Assembly: GCA_003612395.1 (NCBI GenBank)
Contig: RAYQ01000018.1
Location: forward strand, 1 to 64,000
DNA from: Parablautia intestinalis
GTDB taxonomy: Bacteria; Bacillota; Clostridia; Lachnospirales; Lachnospiraceae
DNA: 64,000 bases
Reading direction: 5' to 3'
Part shown: positions 52,606 through 60,726 of the stretch, one piece after another
Numbering within the stretch: position 1 is the stretch's first letter
Layout of the letters: each line of letters starts with the position of its first letter
Translations under genes and position numbers: made by a program
Notes under the pieces: model-generated
The model's database searches: none
Seen by the model: the letters and a program-made list of their open reading frames with translations, nothing else
What the model was told of the DNA's origin: nothing

Positions 52606-54219
52606 ATGACCAAAGACTACCTCACCGGGTTTCTTCCCGACCTTGACGAATTTCGGGAAAAAACCATTCAGTTTCATAAAGGAGAGCTTTCTGTGGCAGA
52701 ATATAAGAAATTTTCAGGCGGCTTTGGAAGTTATGCGCAGCGCGGCGGACAAAAGCACATGCTGCGGCTTCGCATGGCAGGGGGCCGCCTTACAAAGGAA
52801 AGACTTAAATTCATCGCAGAAAGCTGTGGCAAATATGAAATCGGACGGTTAAAAATGACTACCTGCCAGTCCATCCAGCTGCACGATCTGGAAGCCGGAC
52901 AATTGTGCGATCTGATGAAAGAAGCCTGGCAGGCGGGAATGATCTCCCGGGGCGGCGGCGGGGATTTTCCCCGGAATGTAATGGCTACCCCCTTATCAGG
53001 CCTTCAAAAAGAGGAATATTTTAATGTGATGCCCTATGCTGTTGCGGCCGGAGAATATCTGATGGGCTTTATCAAGACAGTGAAGTTTCCCCGTAAATTA
53101 AAGGTTTGCTTTTCTTCCCATCCGGAAAATGAAACCCATGCTACATTCCGAGACCTGGGGTTTGTGGCCGGACCAAACCATACCTTTGATGTTTATGCGG
53201 CCGGAGGGCTGGGCATAAAGCCTTCCCTGGGAATTTGTGTTGCAAAAAATATTTCACCTGATAAGATTCTCTACTATATCAAGGCCATGGTGGAGACCTT
53301 CGTGACTTATGGCAATTATGAAAACCGTGCCAGGTCAAGAACCCGTTTTATGGCAGAAGCGTTAGGCGAGGATGGATTCCGGCAAGCTTACCTTAAAAAG
53401 CTTGAAGAGATATTTGCATTACACACCGGTAAGGCAGCCATGGATTCAAAATCCGATGAAGCATTGGAGCTTTCGGAATATATGGACTTGGAGGAATATA
53501 AAGAGGCCGTGCGCCCTGTTACAAAACAGGAAGTGCCCATAAAGAGCCATATATTGTCGGATGAACGCATCTTCCCGCAAAGGCAGGAGGGGCTTTATGC
53601 CGTATTTTATCAGCCTGCAGGTGGTATTCTCACACCTGATCAGGCCATCCGGCTTTATCATTTGATTAAACCCATGGAAGAGGTGGAAATTCGGCTTACC
53701 CCCAAAGAAGGACTTTATGTAGTAAACTGTAGCGCCGCACAAGCGCAGGTCATTCTTTCCGCCACAAAAGACAGCGCCCAAACCCTTTTCGAGACTTCCG
53801 TAGCCTGCATCGGAGCTTCCGTTTGTCAGGTTGGCATTGGTGATTCCCAGGCATTATTAAATGCCTGCATCAAAAGGGTCCGCCAAGAAGGCTTTGCTAG
53901 TGGTGTTCTTCCCAAAATACACATTTCCGGCTGTCCTTCCTCCTGTGGAACGCATCAGATTGGAAAGATCGGTTTTCGTGGCGGTATCCGTCAGACGCCG
54001 GAAGGGCCCAGGCCTGCTTTTGCCATATTTACCGGAGGCTGTCCCATTCAGGGGAGGGAGGTTCTTGCGGATATGGGGAAATTGATACTGGCAGAAGACA
54101 TCCCTGAATTTCTGACAGAGCTGGGGAGGATGGTAGAAGAGGAAGGGATGCTGTATGAAGAATGGACAGAAAAGTATCCTGAGAAGCTTAATGAGTTAAT
54201 AGAGAGGTATGCGGGATGA
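52606..54219 (+). CDS. Siroheme sulfite/nitrite reductase (4Fe-4S)
   Basis: An assimilatory-type nitrite/sulfite reductase of 537 residues with two ferredoxin-like half domains. The siroheme-[4Fe-4S] ligands are CIGASVC (C-x5-C) near residue 407 and SGCPSSCGTHQ (C-x3-C) near 445. The first half has MLRLRMAGGRLTKERL, RLKMTTCQSIQLHDL and RGGGGDFPRNVMATP. The reduction (sulfite to sulfide or nitrite to ammonia) uses reduced ferredoxin; the substrate cannot be read from motifs. It begins 37 bp after sigF on the same strand with AAAGGAG, so read-through from the sporulation operon is possible. A terminator follows. Confidence 0.9.
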   Translation: MTKDYLTGFLPDLDEFREKTIQFHKGELSVAEYKKFSGGFGSYAQRGGQKHMLRLRMAGGRLTKERLKFIAESCGKYEIGRLKMTTCQSIQLHDLEAGQLCDLMKEAWQAGMISRGGGGDFPRNVMATPLSGLQKEEYFNVMPYAVAAGEYLMGFIKTVKFPRKLKVCFSSHPENETHATFRDLGFVAGPNHTFDVYAAGGLGIKPSLGICVAKNISPDKILYYIKAMVETFVTYGNYENRARSRTRFMAEALGEDGFRQAYLKKLEEIFALHTGKAAMDSKSDEALELSEYMDLEEYKEAVRPVTKQEVPIKSHILSDERIFPQRQEGLYAVFYQPAGGILTPDQAIRLYHLIKPMEEVEIRLTPKEGLYVVNCSAAQAQVILSATKDSAQTLFETSVACIGASVCQVGIGDSQALLNACIKRVRQEGFASGVLPKIHISGCPSSCGTHQIGKIGFRGGIRQTPEGPRPAFAIFTGGCPIQGREVLADMGKLILAEDIPEFLTELGRMVEEEGMLYEEWTEKYPEKLNELIERYAG

Positions 54220-54238
54220 TACAGATCATCCCGTTTGT
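54212..54238 (+). terminator. Terminator of the reductase gene
   Basis: CGGGATGAT (54212-54220) pairs with ATCATCCCG (54225-54233), followed by TTTGTT. The stem overlaps the stop codon of the reductase gene. Confidence 0.8.
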
Positions 54239-54315
54239 TATGTATGAAATTCTGTTTTTTGAAAAATTATGATTTGCATGGTGTACAATTTAGGACAGTA
54301 TTGCTAAAATGATAA

Positions 54316-54460
54316 TTAGAACAGTATTAGAAAAGACTGTTCTAAGCCGTATATGGCTTTGCAGAGTAAAATGGTGTAGACTCGGAATGGAGAAAGGCTG
54401 AAAAAATTGCCTGATAGCAATTTTTCCAACCAGGAATTTGTGCCGAAGCGTCACAAATTC
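54316..54460 (+). other. Hairpin-rich leader upstream of the Nim-like gene
   Basis: Several stems lie in series: TTAGAACAGT/ACTGTTCTAA (54316-54325 and 54336-54345, perfect 10 bp), a small AGCC/GGCT, AAAAATTGC/GCAATTTTT (54402-54410 and 54417-54425), and GAATTTGTG/CACAAATTC (54434-54442 and 54452-54460). A GC-rich cassette ending CTTCCGAATGGAGG then supplies the ribosome site. The first stem could instead be a dimeric repressor operator. No known riboswitch consensus was recognised. Confidence 0.6.
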
Positions 54461-54531
54461 TTTGATGGCAGGGTGAAATCTGACATTTAGCCCGCCTCCT
54501 TCGCGCAAAGCGCTTCCGAATGGAGGAAAAT

Positions 54532-55005
54532 ATGAGAAGAAAAGACAGAGAGATAAAGGATTTTGATGAGATTGTGAAAGTAATTGAAAAATGCGAAATT
54601 TGCAGGCTGGCTTTATATGATGAAGAATACCCATACATTTTGCCGCTGAATTTTGGCATGGCCCTAGAGAATGGAAAGATTGTTTTGTATTTCCACGGAG
54701 CGTTAGAAGGGAAAAAGTATGATTTAATTGCCGTAAATAATAAGGCTGGCTTTGAGATGGACTGTGAAACGAAGCTGGTTACCATTTTGGAGGATGGTAA
54801 CTGCACCATGGAATATGAAAGCGTGGTGGGCACAGGAAAGGTTGAAATCCTGCCGGATGAGGAGAAGGAGCGGGCGCTTGATATTTTGATGAAGCATTAT
54901 CATAAGGAAGACTTTCCTTACAATAAAGCAGTTATTCCCAGAACAAGGGTGTTCAGACTGACGGTGGAATCCTGTACGGGAAAAAGGCGCAGAAAGAACA
55001 GGTGA
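54532..55005 (+). CDS. Pyridoxamine-5'-phosphate-oxidase-like flavoprotein (NimA-type)
   Basis: A 157-residue split-barrel FMN-binding protein. The family start DFDEIVKVIEKCEICRLALY and EYPYILPLNFGMALENGKIVLYFHGA matches the group that includes Nim nitroimidazole-resistance proteins and general flavin-nucleotide-binding proteins. The C-terminus ends in a basic GKRRRKNR. GGAGG at 54522-54526 supports the ATG at 54532; an ATG at 54520 is inside the ribosome site. It is convergent with the PIN toxin gene. The Nim role is a family-level suggestion only. Confidence 0.85.
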   Translation: MRRKDREIKDFDEIVKVIEKCEICRLALYDEEYPYILPLNFGMALENGKIVLYFHGALEGKKYDLIAVNNKAGFEMDCETKLVTILEDGNCTMEYESVVGTGKVEILPDEEKERALDILMKHYHKEDFPYNKAVIPRTRVFRLTVESCTGKRRRKNR

Positions 55006-55019
55006 TTTTAGAAAGTGTG

Positions 55020-55397
55020 TCACCATAATGTCTCAACTTTATACATTGGAATTTTTGCATCCTTAGTGACGATTGTAAGCCCTTCTGTGACTGCCTGAGA
55101 AATAATTAGCCTGTCGAAGGGATCACCATGTATTTGCGGAAGCATTTTGAGATAATCAAGATGAGAAGGTGTTATGGAAAGCAGATAGAAATCTTCATCC
55201 ATACATATTTGAGCGATAGTTTCAATAGATTCATTAATTTCCAGTTTTCCGATACTTTGCTTTATTGCGATTTCCCATAATGAGGCGATACTCACAAAAA
55301 TGTCATTATCATCTAAAATAACTTTTTTGGCATTTACAGATAATGATTCTTCATTAAACAGGGTCCAAAGTAACGTATGTGTGTCCAGCAGGTACAT
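55020..55397 (-). CDS. PIN-domain toxin (VapC-like ribonuclease)
   Basis: A 125-residue PIN-domain RNase, the toxin of a type II toxin-antitoxin pair. Acidic residues of the active site are seen in YLLDTHTLLWTLFNEE (first Asp), SLWEIAIK (Glu) and HGDPFDRLIISQA (Asp), with VTKDAKI near the end. The start at 55397 is one base after the antitoxin stop codon, typical of coupled pairs. An upstream in-frame Met at 55454 lies inside the antitoxin gene and is rejected. It is co-transcribed with the antitoxin from a promoter carrying a long poly-A/T spacer. Confidence 0.9.
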   Translation of the reverse strand: MYLLDTHTLLWTLFNEESLSVNAKKVILDDNDIFVSIASLWEIAIKQSIGKLEINESIETIAQICMDEDFYLLSITPSHLDYLKMLPQIHGDPFDRLIISQAVTEGLTIVTKDAKIPMYKVETLW

Positions 55398-55398
55398 A

Positions 55399-55632
55399 TC
55401 ACATATACCCCCTAAAACAGTCTGGTGTTTCATCAAAATCATCGGCCATAACAAACTTGCTGTTTAAAACGCCTAATTTTCTTTCCGGATGCTTTCTCTC
55501 CGGAAAGAGAGCATCCGGATTAGATTCTGTTTTTTGCAGTTTGAATTTTAAAAATTGAATATATTCTATTACGTCAACAATACTTGATTCCGGTAAGTCC
55601 TTAAGTTCTTTTTCTAATAACTCATATGCCAT
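55399..55632 (-). CDS. Antitoxin of the PIN module (DUF2281-like)
   Basis: A 77-residue antitoxin. The N-terminal MAYELLEKELKDLPESSIVD with YIQFLKFKLQ is the usual DUF2281-type or VapB-like start, a helical region, and the C-terminal half (DDFDETPDCFRGYM) probably wraps the toxin. No DNA-binding motif is certain; this family often lacks a classical fold at the N-terminus. GAAAGGATATGG lies upstream of the ATG. It precedes the toxin by one base. The promoter spacer contains a 15-base A tract, discussed separately. Confidence 0.85.
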   Translation of the reverse strand: MAYELLEKELKDLPESSIVDVIEYIQFLKFKLQKTESNPDALFPERKHPERKLGVLNSKFVMADDFDETPDCFRGYM

Positions 55633-55695
55633 AAAACCATATCCTTTCAAGATAAATATATGGAGTCAGCGTCTTTTAGTGCTTTATTTTGAGTT

Positions 55696-55724
55696 AGTAT
55701 AGCAAAAAAAAAAAAAAATATCAA
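55696..55724 (-). promoter_or_regulatory. Toxin-antitoxin promoter with 15-A/T spacer (possible phase switch)
   Basis: On the minus strand, TTGATA (55719-55724) and TATACT (55696-55701) are separated by 17 bp, of which 15 (55704-55718) are a single-base tract (A on plus, T on minus). The spacer length is optimal as sequenced. A tract of this length is prone to slippage, which would change the spacer and the promoter strength. The rest of 55725-55863 is AT-rich. Confidence 0.75.
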
Positions 55725-55863
55725 TAAAATCCATTTGGGTTTTATAAAATAAAATTTTTTAAATTATTCCGATATTTGTCGTTATATTGGGCAAAGAGGA
55801 AAGCATTATAAAAATAGAACATAATATAGAATATAATTATGAAGGTAAGGGGGAATATTGCAT

Positions 55864-56271
55864 ATGCGTGTAACCGGACAGGAAAAAGCACTGCTATATC
55901 ATTTCGATGATGAAGCGCAGCTGCAGGCGGTAAAAATGGCATTGTTTTTAGCACAGGTACAGTGCAGAATTGTATCAAAAGAGGAATATGGAGTACCGCT
56001 TAAAATACTGGCAGCAGATGAAGAAGGCTCTTCTGCCGCCGCTTATGGCGCAAAGGAACTGGAGGGGCAGATGGTAGTATTTGCAGGACTTGGGCAGGAC
56101 AAGCTTGAAAGCGCCTTATCCCTTCTTCGCTCTAATCCGGCCTGTGGAAAGATTCCATATAAGGCTGTGCTTACGCAGACCAACCAGAACTGGAACGGAT
56201 TTACTCTCTTTGAGGAATTGCAAAAAGAACATGCGGCGATGCAGGCGGCGGGAAAGACAGCTCAGCCGTAG
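55864..56271 (+). CDS. DUF3783 domain protein
   Basis: A 135-residue cytoplasmic protein of the DUF3783 type, common in Lachnospiraceae, role unknown. It reads as alternating strands and helices: KALLYHFDDEAQLQAVKMAL, VVFAGLGQDKLESALSLLR and PYKAVLTQTNQNWNGFTLFEEL. The TTG at 55858 gives a two-codon extension, but AAGGGGGA supports the ATG at 55864. It sits alone between the toxin-antitoxin module and the PLP enzyme. Confidence 0.75.
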   Translation: MRVTGQEKALLYHFDDEAQLQAVKMALFLAQVQCRIVSKEEYGVPLKILAADEEGSSAAAYGAKELEGQMVVFAGLGQDKLESALSLLRSNPACGKIPYKAVLTQTNQNWNGFTLFEELQKEHAAMQAAGKTAQP

Positions 56272-56416
56272 AGCGTGTCATAAATTATGACGTATATCTA
56301 ACGGAAAGCAATTTGCAAATACGCTCCGGGGGTTGTTTTTTTGCATCCGGGTGTTATCATAGGAAGAAAGAGCAGTTGAAACCGGAAAATAATTGTATAC
56401 AGAAGGAGAAAGGGTC

Positions 56417-57598
56417 ATGTCGGATCAGAATCAGTATTTAAAAAGCAGTAAGTTAATTGCAACCCACTATGGAGAAGAGTACGAGCATTATTACAATGCC
56501 ATTGTACCGCCTGTATTTATGAATTCGCTAAACGTATTTGAGAGCCTGGATGATTATTATGACTTTGACCGTAGGGACAAGCACAAATACTGCTATGGGA
56601 GAGTGCAAAATCCCACTGTCCGCATTCTGGAAGATAAGATAGGGGCCTTAGAGCACGGCGTAGGGGCGCTGGCTTACGCTTCCGGAATGGCAGCTGCCAC
56701 GGCAGCAGTGCTTACGGTCTGCAGGACAGGGAGTCATGTGATTTGTGTCCGCAATGCTTACGGACCGCTGAAAAGTTTCCTGAGCGGATATGCGAAGGAG
56801 CATATGGATATTACGGTTACCTATGTGGACGGGGACTGTCCGGAGGAATTTGAGGAAAACATTACCGATCGCACGGATTTAATTATTTTGGAAAGTCCCT
56901 CTTCGGTGGTTTTTTCCCTTCAGGATATCCGGAGCGTATCCGAACTGGCAAAGAAGGTAAATGCTAAAGTATACATTGATAATACATATTGCACCCCCAT
57001 TTACCAGCAGCCTTTGGATTTGGGTGCGGATATTGTCATGCACACCACATCCAAATATATCGGCGGACACAGCGATGTCATTGGCGGAATGCTGGCGGTA
57101 AAGGATGAAGAGCTGTTTAAAAAATTATTGGAAAACAGGGAACTATTTGGAGGGATTGTGGGTCCTATGGAGGCGTGGCTGATGATAAGAGGGCTGCGCA
57201 CCATGGAAGTGCGTGTTGCCCGCCACCAGGAAACCGCTATGGCGGTAGCAGAGTTTTTGGAGGGGCACCCAAAAGTGAGAAAGGTAAATTATCCGGGACT
57301 TCCTTCCCATCCCCAGTATGAACTGATGAAGCGCCAGCAGCAGGGGAATACCGGTTTGCTAAGCTTTGAAATTGACGGAAGCGCGAAGGAGGCGGAGGAG
57401 GTTGCCAGCCGCCTGAGTATCTTTAAGATAGGCGTGTCATGGGGCGGATTTGAAAGTCTGGTATTTCTCCCCCATGCAAGGACAGGCGAGGACGAATGCA
57501 AAAAGCTTCGGGGCAGCCAGAACATTATCCGCATCCACTGCGGCCTGGAAGGTACGGAGGATTTGATTGCCGATCTGGAATCGGCTCTTGCTTACTGA
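56417..57598 (+). CDS. Cys/Met-metabolism PLP-dependent enzyme
   Basis: A fold-type I PLP enzyme of the cystathionine gamma-synthase/methionine gamma-lyase superfamily, 393 residues. The PLP Lys lies in HTTSKYIGGHSDVIGG near 212, with YASGMAAATAAVL and DNTYCTPIYQQPLDLGADIV before it. The C-terminal half has RNELFGGIVGPMEAWLMIRGL-type substrate strands and ends IIRIHCGLEGTEDLI. Start 56417 follows AGAAGGAG; the earlier Met at 56393 lies before it. Exact reaction (trans-sulfuration, gamma-lyase or homocysteine synthesis) cannot be read from the sequence. A LysR gene follows and may control it. Confidence 0.9.
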   Translation: MSDQNQYLKSSKLIATHYGEEYEHYYNAIVPPVFMNSLNVFESLDDYYDFDRRDKHKYCYGRVQNPTVRILEDKIGALEHGVGALAYASGMAAATAAVLTVCRTGSHVICVRNAYGPLKSFLSGYAKEHMDITVTYVDGDCPEEFEENITDRTDLIILESPSSVVFSLQDIRSVSELAKKVNAKVYIDNTYCTPIYQQPLDLGADIVMHTTSKYIGGHSDVIGGMLAVKDEELFKKLLENRELFGGIVGPMEAWLMIRGLRTMEVRVARHQETAMAVAEFLEGHPKVRKVNYPGLPSHPQYELMKRQQQGNTGLLSFEIDGSAKEAEEVASRLSIFKIGVSWGGFESLVFLPHARTGEDECKKLRGSQNIIRIHCGLEGTEDLIADLESALAY

Positions 57599-57790
57599 TG
57601 CGGCCGGCTTATTTGTGGTAAATGGAAACGTTCAGATACAACGGAAAATCAGACTGGGAAGTATGAACGGATGGGGAAAGCAATGAGATGATGGACAGGC
57701 TTGTAAAACAGGTGGTGGAAAGCTTGATTATATTGCTGTAAAAGAGGCTGCAGAGAGGCCTTAAATCCAGGGGAGGAGGAAAAAGAAACC

Positions 57791-58681
57791 ATGTTGAAGC
57801 AACTTAAATATTTTATGTCCGTGGTAGACTGTAACAGCTTTACGGAAGCTGCCGAACAATGCTTCATCTCCCAGTCAGCGATTTCCCAACAGATAAGCAC
57901 TCTTGAGCAGGATTTGGGAGTTTTATTGATAAAACGCCAGAAACGTAAATTTTCTTTAACGCCTGCGGGAGAGTATCTATACCATGAATCAAGAGGTCTG
58001 CTTGAACAGGCGGAGGCGATCCGGCGGGAGACAGTGCGGATTGGACAGAATGCTGAACTCAGGCTGCGTATCGGATATTTGGAAGGATATGAGGGGAAGA
58101 AACTGCAGGAAGCTATTTATGAATTTACGGCGGCATATCCGGAGGTAGTACTCAGTGTAACAAAATACAGCCATGAGGATCTGTATCTGAAAGTCAGCAA
58201 TGATGAAATTGATCTCGTTCTTTCTTATCAGCGCAGGGCTTTTCAAGATCAATATGAAAATTACCATTTACAATATGTGCCATGTCTGATAGAAATTTCT
58301 ACACATAATAAATTAGCGCAGCAGTCTTTTGCTTATGCGGAGGAAATCAAAGAAATCCTCTGTATCTTAATTGCCAAAAAAGAACAGAGGGAACTGGAAC
58401 GGATTTTTTATCAAAATACACTTGGAATAGGGCGGCATTTCTATTTTGTAGAAAGTGCCGATGATGCAAGGCTTTCCGTTATTGGTAACAGGGGATTTCA
58501 TACGGTTGCGGATATTGGTCTGTATGACGATCCGCCGGGGCTGAAAAGGCTGCCCTTACTGCGCGGGGATCATACACCGATTGAACTTAATTACTGTGCG
58601 TTCTGGAAAAAGGAAAAGAGCAATTATTATATAGAAGAATTTGCGTCTGTTTTCAAAAAGAAAATAACAGAGGGAAAATAA
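57791..58681 (+). CDS. LysR-family transcriptional regulator
   Basis: A 296-residue LysR regulator. The N-terminal winged HTH is intact (MLKQLKYFMSVVDCNSFTEA, then SQSAISQQISTLEQDLGVLL), followed by a linker helix and an effector domain with LRIGYLEGYEGKKLQEAI and DLYLKVSNDEIDLVLSYQRR. GGGGAGGAGG supports the ATG. It lies 192 bp after the PLP enzyme gene on the same strand, with a terminator after it. The target may be that gene, or the cupin and following genes; not determined. Confidence 0.9.
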   Translation: MLKQLKYFMSVVDCNSFTEAAEQCFISQSAISQQISTLEQDLGVLLIKRQKRKFSLTPAGEYLYHESRGLLEQAEAIRRETVRIGQNAELRLRIGYLEGYEGKKLQEAIYEFTAAYPEVVLSVTKYSHEDLYLKVSNDEIDLVLSYQRRAFQDQYENYHLQYVPCLIEISTHNKLAQQSFAYAEEIKEILCILIAKKEQRELERIFYQNTLGIGRHFYFVESADDARLSVIGNRGFHTVADIGLYDDPPGLKRLPLLRGDHTPIELNYCAFWKKEKSNYYIEEFASVFKKKITEGK

Positions 58682-58695
58682 AATGGATATGCAGG

Positions 58696-58723
58696 GCGTC
58701 TGTGGATAACGGACGCTTTTTTT
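58696..58723 (+). terminator. Terminator of the LysR gene
   Basis: GCGTC (58696-58700) pairs with GACGC (58712-58716) with extra pairs next to the loop, followed by TTTTTTT. Confidence 0.75.
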
Positions 58724-58868
58724 AACATAAGGACATCCCACAAAACGGGCCGTCTGTTGTTTTGCATTAGAAAAACTTATCTATAGTATTTGTTATCTGA
58801 ATTGATCCAGATGGGTAATTTCCTTAAAATAATAGAGGAAACAAGATACAAAACGAGGAGGCGATTCG

Positions 58869-59303
58869 ATGAATAAGGTAACAAATCCAAGCGTATTTCC
58901 TATGGGTACAGAGATACCGGAGCAGATTGGCAGATATTATGTCGGTCAGGCGTATTTACAGACGCTGACTGAGCAGGGCGGTCCGATCTCCAATGTGACG
59001 TTTACGCCCGGCTGCAGGAATAACTGGCACATACATCATAAAGGCGGACAGATCCTGCTTATTACCGGAGGAAAAGGCTGGTATCAGACATGGGGCGGGG
59101 AGGCACAGGAACTGCATCCCGGCGATATTGTAAATATCCCGCCGGAGGTGAAGCACTGGCATGGTGCGGCTGAGGACAGCTGGTTTTCGCACCTTGCCGT
59201 ATCCGTAACGGCAGAGGGCGCGGCCTGTGAATGGCTGGAAACTGTTTCAGACGAAGAATACGAAAAATTGCGGGAAGAAGGATACACGGACAGCTTTGTA
59301 TAG
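58869..59303 (+). CDS. Cupin-fold protein
   Basis: A 144-residue single-domain cupin, perhaps a sugar- or aromatic-metabolism related enzyme. Metal-binding histidines are visible in NNWHIHHKGGQILLITGGKG (motif 1) and IPPEVKHWHGAAEDSWFSHLAV (motif 2). Many short proteins of this type are found next to SDR and flavodoxin genes. AACGAGGAGG precedes the ATG. The LysR gene lies upstream on the same strand, so it may control this gene. No reaction can be assigned. Confidence 0.87.
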   Translation: MNKVTNPSVFPMGTEIPEQIGRYYVGQAYLQTLTEQGGPISNVTFTPGCRNNWHIHHKGGQILLITGGKGWYQTWGGEAQELHPGDIVNIPPEVKHWHGAAEDSWFSHLAVSVTAEGAACEWLETVSDEEYEKLREEGYTDSFV

Positions 59304-59425
59304 GAATACCCCGTCAAACTATATTGGTATAGAGAAAACGTATTTAGATAATATAAAGTGACCTCACATTTGCAGGCTCGTGGATTTACCTATATACTGT
59401 TAGTTGAAGAGACTAAGGTATTCTG
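59304..59425 (+). other. Intergenic spacer
   Basis: Between the cupin gene and a transposase remnant; AT-rich and no gene, hairpin or promoter identified with confidence. Confidence 0.5.
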
Positions 59426-59656
59426 TTGTTTATCGAAAACCTGAAAATGAAGCTGGGACAGTTGCTCATTGGAAGTTCTCCGATTGTGGAAACCGGAGAT
59501 TTTGGAAGGTTTGCTAAAGGAAATATCTATGATGCCTTTTTGGGGCTTGCACCCGGAGAGGATTCCAGTGGTCCTAAAACCACAGCAATAGCGAGGGAAC
59601 TGGCCTGTTTCGTGTGGGGAATGATGACAGACAATATCAGTCCAAGATATGTATAG
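59426..59656 (+). pseudogene. C-terminal IS110-type transposase remnant
   Basis: Translation gives ETGDFGRFAKGNIYDAFLGL, then APGEDSSG, then TTAIARELACFVWGMMTDNI. These are two separate conserved parts of IS110-family transposases (the Transposase_20 region and the extreme C-terminus), normally about 80-100 residues apart. They are joined here in one frame, so an internal deletion has occurred. No ribosome site or plausible start exists. Not functional. A matching N-terminal remnant lies at 62415-62547. Confidence 0.65.
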
Positions 59657-59849
59657 AAAGGTACATCATGTTCATCTGCCGCTCAAGAGTGCTTCGCACC
59701 GCCAAGGCGGCAGGCTCTTGACAGTCATCTGTCCATGATGAGCTGGGTGATTAAGCAGAAATAAGCAGTAAACTGCAGATTTCTGCATGCTGTCAATTAA
59801 CAAATGTGACGATGTTGAGAGAAAAAGTTTGTAATGGTGAAATTTACTC

Positions 59850-59864
59850 TTGACAAGAGGTCAA
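59850..59864. promoter_or_regulatory. Palindrome TTGAC-N5-GTCAA upstream of the SDR gene
   Basis: TTGAC (59850-59854) and GTCAA (59860-59864) form a perfect interrupted palindrome 23 bp before the SDR start codon. The TTGACA also forms a possible -35, but no -10 fits before the gene. It could be a repressor site covering the ribosome region. The upstream 59657-59849 contains a GC-rich inverted patch near 59671-59722 and no gene. Confidence 0.4.
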
Positions 59865-59886
59865 TTCATAACAGGAGGATAAAAAA

Positions 59887-60726
59887 ATGAACAAAGTATG
59901 GTTAATCACAGGTTGCAGCGAAGGCGGCATCGGAGCGGGAATTGCAAAGGCAGTTCTGAAGAATGGCTATCAGGCGGTTATCACAGCAAGGGACACGAAA
60001 AAAATCGAGAATCTGGTTTCTGGATATGAAGACCGGGCCTTACCGCTGGCATTGGATGTCACAAAGCCAGAGAGTGTGCAGGACGCGGTGGAAAAAGCAA
60101 TCGAACGCTTTGGGAAAATTGATGTATTGGTTAACAATGCGGGTTACTGTTATCGTTCATCCGTGGAGGAGGCAGAGGAAGACAGCGTGATGCAGATGTA
60201 TCAGACGAACTTTTTCGGTGCTGTGCGCATGATTCAGGCGGTGCTGCCACATATGCGAAAGCAAAAGAGCGGTGCTATCATCAATGTTTCCTCCATCGGT
60301 GCGGTTCGCACAGGTGCCGCATCGGGCTATTATGCCTCCACTAAAGCAGCCTTGGAATTGATGAGTGAAGGTCTGTATGCGGAACTCAAGCCTCTGGGTA
60401 TCAAGACAATGATCGTAGAACCTGGCGCTTTCCGCACGCACTTCTATGACAGTTCCTTAAAGGGTTCTGAGAATCGTATCGCTGATTACAGTGACACTGC
60501 CTGGCTGCGCTCAGTTGCACAGAGCAAAAATCCCGGTAATCAGCCGGGAGATCCGGACAAGGTTGGCAAGGTTTTGATAGAGGCTATCGAAAGCGGGGAA
60601 ACGCCGCTACGCCTGCTTTTGGGTAGCGATGCAGTGGATGCTGTACGAAATGCGCTGGAGAATCGACTGACGGAAGTAAACAAATGGGAACACCTGTCAA
60701 CCAAAACGGATTATGCAGCGGAGTAA
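59887..60726 (+). CDS. Short-chain dehydrogenase/reductase
   Basis: A 279-residue NAD(P)-dependent SDR. The cofactor motif is TGCSEGGIGAGIA (near residues 8-20), the NNAG motif at VLVNNAGYCYR, and the catalytic triad Ser in INVSSIGAV and Tyr/Lys in YYASTKAAL. The C-terminus is complete (NKWEHLSTKTDYAAE). Substrate unknown; SDRs of this shape are often annotated as oxidoreductases of aromatic or sugar compounds. GGAGG lies 9 bases upstream of the ATG. The remnant of a flavoprotein continues in the same frame right after the stop codon. Confidence 0.9.
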   Translation: MNKVWLITGCSEGGIGAGIAKAVLKNGYQAVITARDTKKIENLVSGYEDRALPLALDVTKPESVQDAVEKAIERFGKIDVLVNNAGYCYRSSVEEAEEDSVMQMYQTNFFGAVRMIQAVLPHMRKQKSGAIINVSSIGAVRTGAASGYYASTKAALELMSEGLYAELKPLGIKTMIVEPGAFRTHFYDSSLKGSENRIADYSDTAWLRSVAQSKNPGNQPGDPDKVGKVLIEAIESGETPLRLLLGSDAVDAVRNALENRLTEVNKWEHLSTKTDYAAE

